DNA from: JBFMFH01 sp964481395
GTDB taxonomy: Bacteria; Acidobacteriota; Vicinamibacteria; Vicinamibacterales; JAKQTR01
Direction of reading: 5' to 3'
Assembly: GCA_964481395.1 (NCBI GenBank)
Contig: CAYZYG010000002.1
Span: forward strand, 1-64,000
DNA: 64,000 nucleotides
Shown one piece after another: positions 7,791-15,905 of this stretch. Every line of letters starts with the position of its first letter. Position 1 is the stretch's first letter. The position numbers were made by a program, and so were the translations under genes. The notes under the pieces are model-generated. The model had not been told where the DNA came from. It ran no database searches and saw nothing but the letters and a program-made list of their open reading frames with translations.

Positions 7791-9314
7791 ATGAAGGACC
7801 GGAAGAACGGCTTCGACCCGACGCCGCCGAGCCACGGTGGCCCGCTCGAGACCAACCCCGACCGGCTCGATGGCTGGAAGGAGATTGCCGCCTACCTGCG
7901 CCGGGCGCCGCGCACGGCCCAGCGCTGGGAAGCCCAGTTCGGTCTGCCGGTTCACCGGATTGGCGGCGAGGTCGTCTACGCCCTTCGGTCGGAACTGGAT
8001 GCCTGGCTGGCCTCGGAGGCTGCCGGGCCTGCCAGGTCGGCACCGAACGGGACCGGCAACGGGAACGGAGAAGCCAGCGGGACGGGCCACGGAACGGCTG
8101 ATGCCGCCGCGGGCGACGGGGGACGTGAACCGGGGCGCGACCGCTCCCGAAACGGCGGGCGTCACTGGCGCGTTCCGGGCCTTCCTGGCAGAAAGCTGTG
8201 GCAGCTGGCGGCTGGCCTGGGCGGTCTCGTCGTCCTTGGCGGCATCACCGTCGCCCTCCTGGCCGAACCACGTCCGATTCACCACTGGCGCGTGAGCGGC
8301 GACGAACTGCGGGCGTTCGACGTCAGAGACCGGGAGCTGTGGATGTACCGGCTCCCAACGCGGGAGGAACCGGCCGAAGGGAGCCCCGAGCCGGGATTCG
8401 TCGACGACCTGCGCCGCTCGGTGATCGAGGACCTGGATGGTGATGGCCGCGCCGAGCTGGCGTTCATCTCCGCTCCGTCAGACCTGAAGCAGCGCCGGCT
8501 GTTCGTGTTCGAGGCCGACGGCAGGGAACGCTTCTCCTATCAGCGCATGGAGGGGGCCACTTTCGGCGAAGCCCCCGCCTACGGCCCGTTCGCGGCCGCC
8601 TGGGTGGAGGTGACGTCCAGCGCGGACGGGACGAAGTCGCTCTGGTTGCAGTCCCGTCACGTGCCGTTCTTTGCTGGCGTGATCGAACGCCTGGATCCGA
8701 AGACGGGGGCCGTTCTGGCCAGCTACTGGAACGGCGGGGCGATCTCAGCCCTCGCCACGGGCACATTCGGCGGCAAGCGGCTGGTCTTCATCGGGGGCGA
8801 CGCCAACGAGGGGCACGGCGCGTCTCTCGCGGTCTTCGAGGAAGACCAGGTGGGCGGCGGCAACGTGGGCGGCGACCTGGCGCACACGTGCACGAGCTGC
8901 GGCCCGGTGAAGGCCCAGGCCATCTTCCTCTTCCCTCGCCACGATGTCGGCGACGCGGCTCCGAGCGAGTCGAAGGTCGCTTACTTGCATGTCAAGGACG
9001 AGACCGAGATCCAGGTGGATGTGGAATACTACAACGGCGAGGTCCGCGGGCTGGCCGGGGTGCAGCACGCCATCGCGCATTTCATCTTCGACCCCGCCCT
9101 CCAACTCGTCCACGCGGAGCACTACAACGGTTACCGAATCCTTCACGACGAGTTCCAGAAAGCCGGACGCCTCGACCACGCCTATGGCGAGCGCGACGTT
9201 GCCGAACTCGTGCCGATCCTCCGCTGGACGGGAGGCATGACCTTCGAACCGGTTACCCTGACCAGAGCCAAGCCGGTACCGGCGGCACCCGCGGGAGTTC
9301 CAGGCCCGCGCTGA
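7791..9314 (+). CDS. HTH-domain, single-TM protein with FG-GAP-like extracytoplasmic domain
   Basis: 507 aa. Residues about 22-75 form the small DNA-binding domain common in Acidobacteria (DGWKEIAAYLRRAPRTAQRWE, then LPVHRIGG and ELDAWL). A Gly/Asn/Thr-rich linker follows. One membrane span lies at about 145-165 (LAAGLGGLVVLGGITVALLA). The remaining 340 residues are outside the cytoplasm and include DLDGDGRAELAF, an FG-GAP/EF-like calcium loop. The architecture suggests a transmembrane regulator that senses outside and binds DNA inside, but no target is evident. The start at 7791 is chosen because it lies just before the HTH domain; in-frame codons upstream look non-coding. Confidence 0.75.
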   Translation: MKDRKNGFDPTPPSHGGPLETNPDRLDGWKEIAAYLRRAPRTAQRWEAQFGLPVHRIGGEVVYALRSELDAWLASEAAGPARSAPNGTGNGNGEASGTGHGTADAAAGDGGREPGRDRSRNGGRHWRVPGLPGRKLWQLAAGLGGLVVLGGITVALLAEPRPIHHWRVSGDELRAFDVRDRELWMYRLPTREEPAEGSPEPGFVDDLRRSVIEDLDGDGRAELAFISAPSDLKQRRLFVFEADGRERFSYQRMEGATFGEAPAYGPFAAAWVEVTSSADGTKSLWLQSRHVPFFAGVIERLDPKTGAVLASYWNGGAISALATGTFGGKRLVFIGGDANEGHGASLAVFEEDQVGGGNVGGDLAHTCTSCGPVKAQAIFLFPRHDVGDAAPSESKVAYLHVKDETEIQVDVEYYNGEVRGLAGVQHAIAHFIFDPALQLVHAEHYNGYRILHDEFQKAGRLDHAYGERDVAELVPILRWTGGMTFEPVTLTRAKPVPAAPAGVPGPR

Positions 9315-9412
9315 CCGGCACCTCATCTGTGATCCTGCCCGGATTCGCGCGCGTCACTGTCTCGGCGCGTTCGGCCCGCCTTCGCCCTCTCGGGCTACGG
9401 CGCGGCAAACTG

Positions 9413-9495
9413 ACCGCGCCCTACCGTGACATCGAATGGGGCCTGGGGACATCCACAACCGATCCCCGGTCCCCGGTCCCCGGTCCCCGATCCCT
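9413..9495 (+). repeat. 60-bp interspersed module (9413-9472) plus heptamer array (9461-9495)
   Basis: Bases 9413-9472 match the reverse complement of 60208-60267 with 3 mismatches in 60. The right end continues as five 7-bp units of the GGTCCCC/GATCCCC type. The core GGGGACATCCACAA recurs near 17490 and, diverged, near 15857 and 32145. Confidence 0.85.
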
Positions 9496-9500
9496 ACGGA

Positions 9501-10640
9501 TTACTTGGCGCCCTGGTAGCTGATCCGGTAGATCGCCCCCGCCAGATCGTCCGACACGAGGAGCGCGCCGTCGGGCATCACGAGCACGTCCACCGGACGC
9601 CCCCACGCGCGGCGGCCCTGAAGCCAGCCCTCGGCGAACGGCTCGTAGCTCATCGCCTCGTTGCCCTTCAGCTTCACGAGCATCACCCGGTAGCCGATGG
9701 GCACGCTCCGGTTCCACGACCCGTGCTCGGCGATGAAGATCTGCTGACGATACTCGGCGGGGAACATCGCGCCGCCGTAGAACCGCATGCCCAGGGCGGC
9801 GACGTGCGGCCCGAGATTGCGCGCGGGCGGGATGAAGTCGCTGCACGGCCGCTTACCGCCGAACTCGGGGTCCGATATGTTCCCGCCGTGGCAGTACGGA
9901 TAGCCGAAGTGCTGGTCCTTCGCGGACGCGCGATTCAGCTCGTCCGGCGGCACATCGTCGCCCATCATGTCGCGACCGTTGTCGGTGAACCACAGCTCCT
10001 TCGTGACGGGATGCCAGTCGAAGCCGACGGTGTTCCGCACGCCGCTGGCGAACACCTCACGTCCCGTCCCGTCTGGCCTGATGCGCGTAATGGACGAGTA
10101 CACCGGATCGTCGCGCTCGCAGATGTTGCACGGCGCGCCGACGGGAACGTAGAGGTACCCGTCCGGTCCGAACGCGATGTACTTCCATCCGTGATGCCGG
10201 TCGCTGGGGTAGTTCTCCGTCACGACGACTGGCGCGGGCGGATTCCGGAGTCGCTTCTCGATGTCGTCGAACCGCTGGATTCGGTTCACCTCGGCCACAT
10301 ACAGGGCGCCATCCCGCAGGGCAATGCCGTTCGGCATGTTGAGGCCCTTCGCGATGGTGATCACCTCATCGGCCTTGTGGTCCTTGTCGCTGTCGAGCAC
10401 GGCGTACACGTTGCCCGCCGTCCGCGTGCTCACGAAGAGCGTGCCGCCGGGGCCCAGGACCAGCGACCGGGCGTTCGGCACCTTGTCGGCGAACACGCTG
10501 ATGGAGAAGCCCGGGGGCAGTCTGATGGTGTCGAGACGGATCGGCGACGCGGCTGGGGCCTGCGCGCTCACGCTGACAACGAGGGCCACGGCCGACAGCA
10601 GCAGCACGGCCAGCACGGCGAACGGAGCTCGATTGGGCAT
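9501..10640 (-). CDS. Secreted PQQ-type sugar (sorbosone/glucose) dehydrogenase-like protein
   Basis: 379 aa with a signal peptide ending about SVSAQAP. Six-bladed propeller of the GSDH/SGL type: GFSISVFADKVPNARSLV, GLNMPNGIAL, HHGWKYIAFGPDGYLYVPVG, IRPDGTGREVFASGVRN, GFDWHPVTKELWFTDNGRD and a final blade DGALLVSDD. The active-site HH and the Arg in SGVRN are present. Family members oxidise aldoses or L-sorbosone with PQQ in the periplasm. The N-terminal Cys pair CNIC and the CHGG segment probably form disulfides. ATG 10640 follows GAGGT at good spacing; the GTG just before it is an alternative. Divergent from the M49-like gene across 73 bp. Confidence 0.88.
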   Translation of the reverse strand: MPNRAPFAVLAVLLLSAVALVVSVSAQAPAASPIRLDTIRLPPGFSISVFADKVPNARSLVLGPGGTLFVSTRTAGNVYAVLDSDKDHKADEVITIAKGLNMPNGIALRDGALYVAEVNRIQRFDDIEKRLRNPPAPVVVTENYPSDRHHGWKYIAFGPDGYLYVPVGAPCNICERDDPVYSSITRIRPDGTGREVFASGVRNTVGFDWHPVTKELWFTDNGRDMMGDDVPPDELNRASAKDQHFGYPYCHGGNISDPEFGGKRPCSDFIPPARNLGPHVAALGMRFYGGAMFPAEYRQQIFIAEHGSWNRSVPIGYRVMLVKLKGNEAMSYEPFAEGWLQGRRAWGRPVDVLVMPDGALLVSDDLAGAIYRISYQGAK

Positions 10641-10713
10641 CACGGTGACCTCAATCCCATTTTCCTCGATTTTCGGTCAGAATGGTCGTGTCCCCCGAAG
10701 GACAGAGGCCACG

Positions 10714-12411
10714 ATGAGAACTTCCACGACAGCAATGGTCCTGGCTGCGGCCCTGGCGGCCGGAGGTGTCATGAGCGGGTGCGCGAACGAACAGCCGGTG
10801 TCTCCCCCGGCGGCATCGGAGACGGCCGAACTCGACGCGATGACCGCACGATTCGCGCCAGTGGAGATCGGCGCCGATCTCTCCGCGCTGCCCGTGAACG
10901 AGCGGGAGGCGCTGGCGAAGCTGGTGCAGGCCGGCCGCGTGATGGACGGCCTCTTCCTGCGCCAGGTGTGGGCGGGCAACGAGGCGGTCCTCTTCGATCT
11001 CCTGGCCGACCAGTCGCCGCTCGGCAAGGCCCGGCTGCACTACTTCCTGATCAACAAGGGCCCGTGGTCCCGCCTGGATCACAACAAGCCGTTCATCCCC
11101 GGCGTGCCCGAGAAACCGGCCGAGGCCAACTACTATCCGGCCGGCGCGATGAAGGCCGACGTCGAGGCTTGGTTCGCGAGCCTGAAGGAGCCGGATCGCA
11201 CGGCCGCGACGGGGTTCTTCACGACGATCCGCCGGAAGCCGGACGGCACCTTCACGGCGGTGCCCTACGCGCTCGAGTACCAGGGCGAGCTGCAGCGCGC
11301 GGCGACGCTCCTGCGCGAGGCGGCGGCCCTCACGTCGAACGACTCGCTGAAACGCTTCCTGACGACACGGGCGGACGCGTTCTTCTCGAACGACTACTAC
11401 GAGAGCGACGTGGCGTGGATGGAGCTGGACGCGCCGATCGAGCCGACCATCGGCCCCTACGAGGTCTACGAAGACGAGTGGTTCAACCACAAGGCGGCGT
11501 TCGAGGCCTTCATCACGCTGCGGGACGACGCCGAGACGGCGAAACTCGAGAGGTTCGGAGGCGAGCTGCAGGGCATCGAGGACAACCTGCCGATCGACCC
11601 GTCGCTCCGCAACCCGAAGCTCGGCGGGCTGGCGCCCATCCGGGTCGTGAACGTCATCCTGGGCGCGGGCGAGGGCAATTCGGGCGTGCAGACGGCGGCG
11701 TTCAACCTGCCGAACGACGAGCGGGTGGTGCGCGAGAAGGGCGCGAAGCGCGTGATGCTGAAGAACGTGCAGGAGGCCAAGTTCAACAAGGTGCTCGTGC
11801 CGATCTCGCAGGTCGTGCTGGCGCCCGCGGATCGCGCGAACGTGTCGTTCGACGCGTTCTTCACGCACATCCTCATGCACGAGTTGATGCACGGGCTCGG
11901 CCCGCACGCCATCACGGTCGGCGGCCAGGCCACGACCGTCCGCCAGCAGCTCAAGGAGACCTACAGCGCCATCGAAGAGGCGAAAGCCGACGTGTCGGGG
12001 CTCTTCGCGCTGCAGTTCCTCATCGACAAGGGCGTCATCGACCGGTCGATGGAACAGACGATGTATACGACGTTCCTGGCGTCGGCGTTCCGCTCGATCC
12101 GCTTCGGGATCAACGAGGCGCACGGGCGCGGCATCGCCATCCAGCTCAACTACATGTTGGATGCCGGGGCGTTCGTCGCGGCGGCCGACGGCACGTTCTC
12201 GGTGGACGTGACGAAGGTCAAGAACGCGGTGACGGCGCTGACGCGCGACATCATGACGCTGCAGGCCGAGGGCAGCTACGAGAAGGCCACGGCGCTGATC
12301 GCGAAGCTGGCCGTCGTCCGGCCCGAGATCCAGGCGGCGCTGGACAAGCTGGCGAGCGTGCCGGTGGATATCGAGCCGGTCTACGTGACGGCGGCGGAAC
12401 TGGGGAAGTAG
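10714..12411 (+). CDS. M49-like (dipeptidyl-peptidase III type) zinc peptidase, probable lipoprotein
   Basis: 565 aa. It opens with a lipoprotein-like leader (ALAAGGVMSGC), so it probably sits in a membrane facing the periplasm. HELMH at 389-393, followed by GLGPH, is a HExxH zinc site, and EEAKAD at 421-426 supplies the second Glu. Together with the overall length this fits Peptidase_M49-like proteins, except that DPP III proper has HExxxH and a longer gap (about 50 residues) before the EExxAD motif. The fold assignment is therefore likely but not certain. ATG 10714 is preceded by a purine-rich GGACAGAGG. Expected role: cleavage of short peptides. Confidence 0.75.
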   Translation: MRTSTTAMVLAAALAAGGVMSGCANEQPVSPPAASETAELDAMTARFAPVEIGADLSALPVNEREALAKLVQAGRVMDGLFLRQVWAGNEAVLFDLLADQSPLGKARLHYFLINKGPWSRLDHNKPFIPGVPEKPAEANYYPAGAMKADVEAWFASLKEPDRTAATGFFTTIRRKPDGTFTAVPYALEYQGELQRAATLLREAAALTSNDSLKRFLTTRADAFFSNDYYESDVAWMELDAPIEPTIGPYEVYEDEWFNHKAAFEAFITLRDDAETAKLERFGGELQGIEDNLPIDPSLRNPKLGGLAPIRVVNVILGAGEGNSGVQTAAFNLPNDERVVREKGAKRVMLKNVQEAKFNKVLVPISQVVLAPADRANVSFDAFFTHILMHELMHGLGPHAITVGGQATTVRQQLKETYSAIEEAKADVSGLFALQFLIDKGVIDRSMEQTMYTTFLASAFRSIRFGINEAHGRGIAIQLNYMLDAGAFVAAADGTFSVDVTKVKNAVTALTRDIMTLQAEGSYEKATALIAKLAVVRPEIQAALDKLASVPVDIEPVYVTAAELGK

Positions 12412-12439
12412 TCAGGGCTGAGCGCGCCGGCGAACGGAA

Positions 12440-12670
12440 CTAGCCGGCGTACTTGCAGGCTCCCGGCCCCCCGGGATGGCCGCACGAGTTGCAGGGCGAG
12501 CCGGCGGGGAACGAGGGAGCGGGAGAAGACGAGGCGCCCACGGCGAAGACGGAGAGCTGCTTCTCGACCTTCTCGCTCCGGCAGGTCGGGCACACGGGCG
12601 TCAGGGATCCGCGGACGAGGAACTCGAAGCGGTGCCCGCACTCGGCACAGGTGTACTCGAACAGAGGCAT
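12440..12670 (-). CDS. FmdB-family zinc-ribbon protein
   Basis: 76 aa. MPLFEYTCAECGHRFE plus CPTC gives the CxxC...CxxC zinc ribbon of the FmdB/CxxC_CXXC_SSSS family. A second Cys-rich end (CNSCG, CKYAG) is common in this group. The role is unproven; members are often thought to be regulatory. The gene is divergent from metG with only 20 bp between start codons. A TATACT hexamer ends 6 nt before this ATG and there is no ribosome site, which fits a leaderless message. Confidence 0.88.
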   Translation of the reverse strand: MPLFEYTCAECGHRFEFLVRGSLTPVCPTCRSEKVEKQLSVFAVGASSSPAPSFPAGSPCNSCGHPGGPGACKYAG

Positions 12671-12676
12671 GACTTC

Positions 12677-12684
12677 AGTATAAC
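12677..12684. promoter_or_regulatory. Overlapping divergent -10 elements for fmdB and metG
   Basis: AGTATAAC: read on the minus strand, TATACT (12682-12677) ends 6 nt before the fmdB ATG. Read on the plus strand, TATAAC (12679-12684) ends 6 nt before the metG ATG. The two elements share four base pairs, so both promoters cannot be occupied at once. Confidence 0.5.
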
Positions 12685-12690
12685 GTGACC

Positions 12691-14208
12691 ATGTCCACCT
12701 TCTACATCACGACCGCCATCGACTACGTGAACAGCCGGCCGCACCTCGGGACGGCGTACGAGAAGATCTCCGCCGACATCATCGCGCGCTACAAGCGGCT
12801 CGCCGGCGTGCCGACCTGGTTCCTGATGGGCAACGACGAGCACTCGCTCAACGTGTTCCGCCGGGCGAAGGAGCAGGGACTCGACCCGAAGGCCTACTGC
12901 GATCAGATGGAAGGGGAGTTCCGCGAGGTCTGGCAGCGCCTGGACATCTCGTTCGACGACTTCATCCGGACGACCGAGGAGCGCCACCGGGTGGCGGTGA
13001 CCGCGCTCGTCGAGCGCATTCAGGCCGCGGGCGACATCTACGAAGGGCACTACGAGGGCTGGTACTGCAATTCGTGCGAGGCGTTCAAGCAGGAGAAGGA
13101 CCTGGTCGAGGGCCTCTGCCCGACGCACCGGACCAAGCCCGAGTGGATCCGGGAGAAGAACTACTTCTTCCGGCTCTCGAAGTACCAGCAGGCCCTGCTC
13201 GACCACTACGCGCGACATCCGGAGGCGCTGGAGCCGGAAATCCGGCGCAATGAGATCCTCAACGTCATCCAGGGAGGGCTCGAGGACATCTCGATCAGCC
13301 GCGCGGGGCAGGCCTGGGGCATTCCGCTGCCCTTCGACCCGTCGAGCGTGGTCTACGTGTGGTTCGACGCGCTCATCAACTACATCTCGGCGCTGGGCTA
13401 CGGGCAGGACGAGGCGCTCTTCTCGCGGTGGTGGCCGGCCTCGCTGCACATCATCGGCAAGGACATCACGCGCTTCCACTGTGTCATCTGGCCCGCGATG
13501 CTCATGAGCGCCGGCGTGGCCGTGCCGAAGCAGGTGTTCGGCCACGGCTTCGTGTACTTCAAGGGCGAGAAGATGAGCAAGTCGCTCGGTACGATTGTCG
13601 ACCCGCTCGAGGCGGCGTCGAAGTTCGGCCCGGACCCGCTCCGCCTCTACCTCGTCCGCGAGTTCGCGTACGGCCAGGACGGCGACTTCTCGTGGGAGCG
13701 CTTCGAGGAGCGCTACAACGCGGACCTCGCGAACAACCTCGGCAATCTCGTCAGCCGCATCGCGACGATGGCCGACAAGTACTGCCAGGGTAGGCTGCCG
13801 CAGCCGTCCGCGCCGGCCGGGCGTCTCGCGCAGGCGTCGGAGGCCGCGGTCGCATCGTACCAGTCGGCGATGGATCGCTTCGCGCTGCAGGACGGGATGG
13901 CGGCAGCCTACGGCCTGATCGACGCGGCGAACCTCTTCATCACCGAGACGGAACCGTGGAAGCTGGCGAAAGATGAAGCCAACGCCGCGCAGGTGAGCCA
14001 AATCCTGTACGAGGTCGCCGAAGCGCTCCGGATTGCCGCCATTCTGCTCCTGCCGGCGATGCCGTCATCGGCGACCGAGATCCTCCGCCGGGTGGGGTCA
14101 ACCAAGTCCGGCCTCGGCCATCGGCTCGACGACGCGGTGTGGAATGGGGCGGGAGATCGCGTGACGATCAAGGCCGATGCGATGTGGCCGAGAATACAAC
14201 GGCAGTAG
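12691..14208 (+). CDS. metG: Methionyl-tRNA synthetase
   Basis: 505 aa cytoplasmic class I synthetase that charges tRNA-Met. HLGT at 18-21 is the HIGH-type motif, and KMSKS lies at 294-298. A single-knuckle zinc site is suggested by CNSC followed by CPTH. The catalytic region ends near residue 360 and an alpha-helical anticodon-binding domain follows. The C-terminal tRNA-binding/dimerisation domain found in longer MetG (about 650-680 aa) is absent, so this is the short form. ATG 12691 is preferred over the GTG at 12685 because the promoter element TATAAC ends at 12684. Divergent from fmdB. Confidence 0.95.
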   Translation: MSTFYITTAIDYVNSRPHLGTAYEKISADIIARYKRLAGVPTWFLMGNDEHSLNVFRRAKEQGLDPKAYCDQMEGEFREVWQRLDISFDDFIRTTEERHRVAVTALVERIQAAGDIYEGHYEGWYCNSCEAFKQEKDLVEGLCPTHRTKPEWIREKNYFFRLSKYQQALLDHYARHPEALEPEIRRNEILNVIQGGLEDISISRAGQAWGIPLPFDPSSVVYVWFDALINYISALGYGQDEALFSRWWPASLHIIGKDITRFHCVIWPAMLMSAGVAVPKQVFGHGFVYFKGEKMSKSLGTIVDPLEAASKFGPDPLRLYLVREFAYGQDGDFSWERFEERYNADLANNLGNLVSRIATMADKYCQGRLPQPSAPAGRLAQASEAAVASYQSAMDRFALQDGMAAAYGLIDAANLFITETEPWKLAKDEANAAQVSQILYEVAEALRIAAILLLPAMPSSATEILRRVGSTKSGLGHRLDDAVWNGAGDRVTIKADAMWPRIQRQ

Positions 14209-14213
14209 ATATT

Positions 14214-14304
14214 AGACAGTAGACAGTAGACAGTAGGAAAACAGGAGTCAGGAGACAGGAGACAGGAGTCAGAAGACAGACAGGGGCCGGGGATCAGGGA
14301 CCGG
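14214..14304. repeat. 13-unit heptamer array downstream of metG
   Basis: Unbroken 7-bp periodicity: three AGACAGT units, then CAGGAGT/CAGGAGA types, then GGATCAG and GGACCGG types. One array thus passes gradually from one unit sequence to another without losing phase. Confidence 0.85.
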
Positions 14305-14324
14305 GCGCCAAGTGACGGGCGCGT

Positions 14325-14590
14325 GTCACTGAGCAGCCCCTTGAGCCGAGCCGCCCTCGCTTGAGTCGGCCGCCATGCCGAGGGGCGGCTCGTCACGCTC
14401 GCAGACCCGCTCGCGCTCGCCGGCAAAACGCCTCTCCGTCCCGTTGCGGGCCGCTGGCCGCCGGCTGCCGCGTCGCGGCCGCGCGCGGGCGCGGCTGCTC
14501 TGCGGACGACTGCGCCGGCTGACTCCCTCGTCCTCCGGGGCGTTTTGCAGACTGCCGCCGTCGGCTCGGCTCGAGGGTCTGCTCGGTGAC
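14325..14590. repeat. 266-bp element with nested inverted repeats
   Basis: The outer arms 14325-14353 and 14562-14590 are inverted copies of 29 bp with 3 mismatches. Inside them GCAAAACGCC (14423-14432) pairs exactly with 14539-14548. No coding frame looks real. It could be a MITE-like element or a structured RNA; no target-site duplication is obvious. Confidence 0.6.
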
Positions 14591-14646
14591 GACCGCCCCT
14601 TTGCGAGTTGCCGAGGCCGGCAGTCGACTCCGGAATCCCGACTGCG

Positions 14647-15783
14647 TCACCCCCGCTTCACGGCCCCAATCCCGGGCTTGTCCGTGAGCGTCACCTTGCC
14701 GTCGACGACCGTCATGCCGTCGAAGGGATCGTTCGAGATGAGCAGGGCGCCGTCGAGGTCGGCCCAGTCGACCATCGGCGAGAGGTGCGAGGCCGCCGAG
14801 ATGCCGCACGAGGTTTCCGTCATGCAGCCGAGCATGACCTTCATACCAAGGCCGCGCGCGAGCTGGATCATCTTCTGCGCCTCGCGCATGCCGGTGGACT
14901 TCATCAGTTTGATGTTGATGCCCGAGTAGACGCCGTGCGCCTTGTGCACGTCGGCCAGGCGCTGCACGCCCTCGTCTCCGAGGACGGGAATCGGGCTGCG
15001 CTCGGTGATCCACGCGAGATCGTCGACGCGCTCCTTCGGCAGCGGCTGCTCGACGTACTCGAAGCCCTTCTCCTTGAGCCAGTGCAGCATGTCGAGCGCC
15101 TGCTGGCGGTCGGTCCAGCCCTGGTTCGCATCGCCCGTCAGGGGAACGCTCGTCACCGATCGGATGGCCTCGACCATGGGCTTGTCCGTGTCGCGCCCGA
15201 GCTTGATCTTCAGCACCTTGAAGCCGGCGGCCTCACGCGTCTTTTCCCTGACGACCTCGGGCGTGTCGATGCCGATGGTGAACGTCGTGTAGGGCGTCTT
15301 CGTCCGGTCGTAGCCCCAGATGTTGTACCAGGGCTGCTTCATCAGCTTGCCGACGAGGTCGTGCAGCGCGATGTCGATGGCGGCCTTGGCTGCAGGGTTG
15401 CCGGGCGCCAGCCGGTCGATGTCGGGGAGAATCGTTTCCAACTCGAACGGGTTGCCGTACGGACTCAGATCGACCTTCGACAGGAACGCCGCGGCCGTCT
15501 CGTGCGACTCACCCAGGTACGGTGGCATCGACGCCTCGCCGTAGCCCACGAGCCCCTCGTACGCGATCTCCGTCAGCATCACGGGCGTCGTCGTGCGCGA
15601 ACTCGTTGCCAGGGTGAAGACGTGCCTGAGCTGGAGCGTGTACGGCCGGAACGACAGCGTCATCCGTGGGCTGCCGCCCTGCGTGCGCGAGCCGGACGCC
15701 TGAAACCACGGGCCTGTCGGGACGAGCATGGCCGTGCCTCCGATGGCCGACTGCTGCAGGAATTGACGACGGGTCTGGGACAT
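14647..15783 (-). CDS. Tat-exported dipeptide epimerase (enolase superfamily)
   Basis: 378 aa. TRRQFLQQSA at the N-terminus is a twin-arginine leader. The mature part is a muconate-lactonizing/Ala-Glu epimerase enzyme. The KxK acid/base pair is K192/K194, the metal ligands are D218 (GDANQGW), E245 (YVEQPL) and D270 (GDEG), the opposite-face lysine lies in NIKLMK, and a DLDG motif is typical of L-Ala-D/L-Glu epimerases. It should racemise the second residue of a dipeptide, as in murein-peptide recycling; substrate specificity cannot be read from sequence. Export is unusual, since the model enzymes are cytoplasmic. A TATCCT hexamer ends 6 nt before the ATG. Confidence 0.87.
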   Translation of the reverse strand: MSQTRRQFLQQSAIGGTAMLVPTGPWFQASGSRTQGGSPRMTLSFRPYTLQLRHVFTLATSSRTTTPVMLTEIAYEGLVGYGEASMPPYLGESHETAAAFLSKVDLSPYGNPFELETILPDIDRLAPGNPAAKAAIDIALHDLVGKLMKQPWYNIWGYDRTKTPYTTFTIGIDTPEVVREKTREAAGFKVLKIKLGRDTDKPMVEAIRSVTSVPLTGDANQGWTDRQQALDMLHWLKEKGFEYVEQPLPKERVDDLAWITERSPIPVLGDEGVQRLADVHKAHGVYSGINIKLMKSTGMREAQKMIQLARGLGMKVMLGCMTETSCGISAASHLSPMVDWADLDGALLISNDPFDGMTVVDGKVTLTDKPGIGAVKRG

Positions 15784-15789
15784 GCGGAT

Positions 15790-15795
15790 AGGATA
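15790..15795 (-). promoter_or_regulatory. TATCCT -10-like element, 6 nt before the epimerase start
   Basis: On the minus strand TATCCT ends 6 nt before the ATG at 15783, with no Shine-Dalgarno between. It is identical in sequence and spacing to the element before the gene at 60513. Confidence 0.45.
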
Positions 15796-15810
15796 CCAGC
15801 AGGCGACGGG

Positions 15811-15904
<94 letters not shown>

Positions 15905-15905
15905 C

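Noticed and set aside
9426..12443. 1005-codon plus-strand open frame
   Set aside because: It runs antisense through the sugar dehydrogenase and out of frame through the M49-like gene; Arg/Gly/Ala-rich shadow without a domain.
12685..12690. GTG start for metG two codons upstream
   Set aside because: It would directly abut the TATAAC element; the ATG at 12691 fits both family alignment and promoter spacing.
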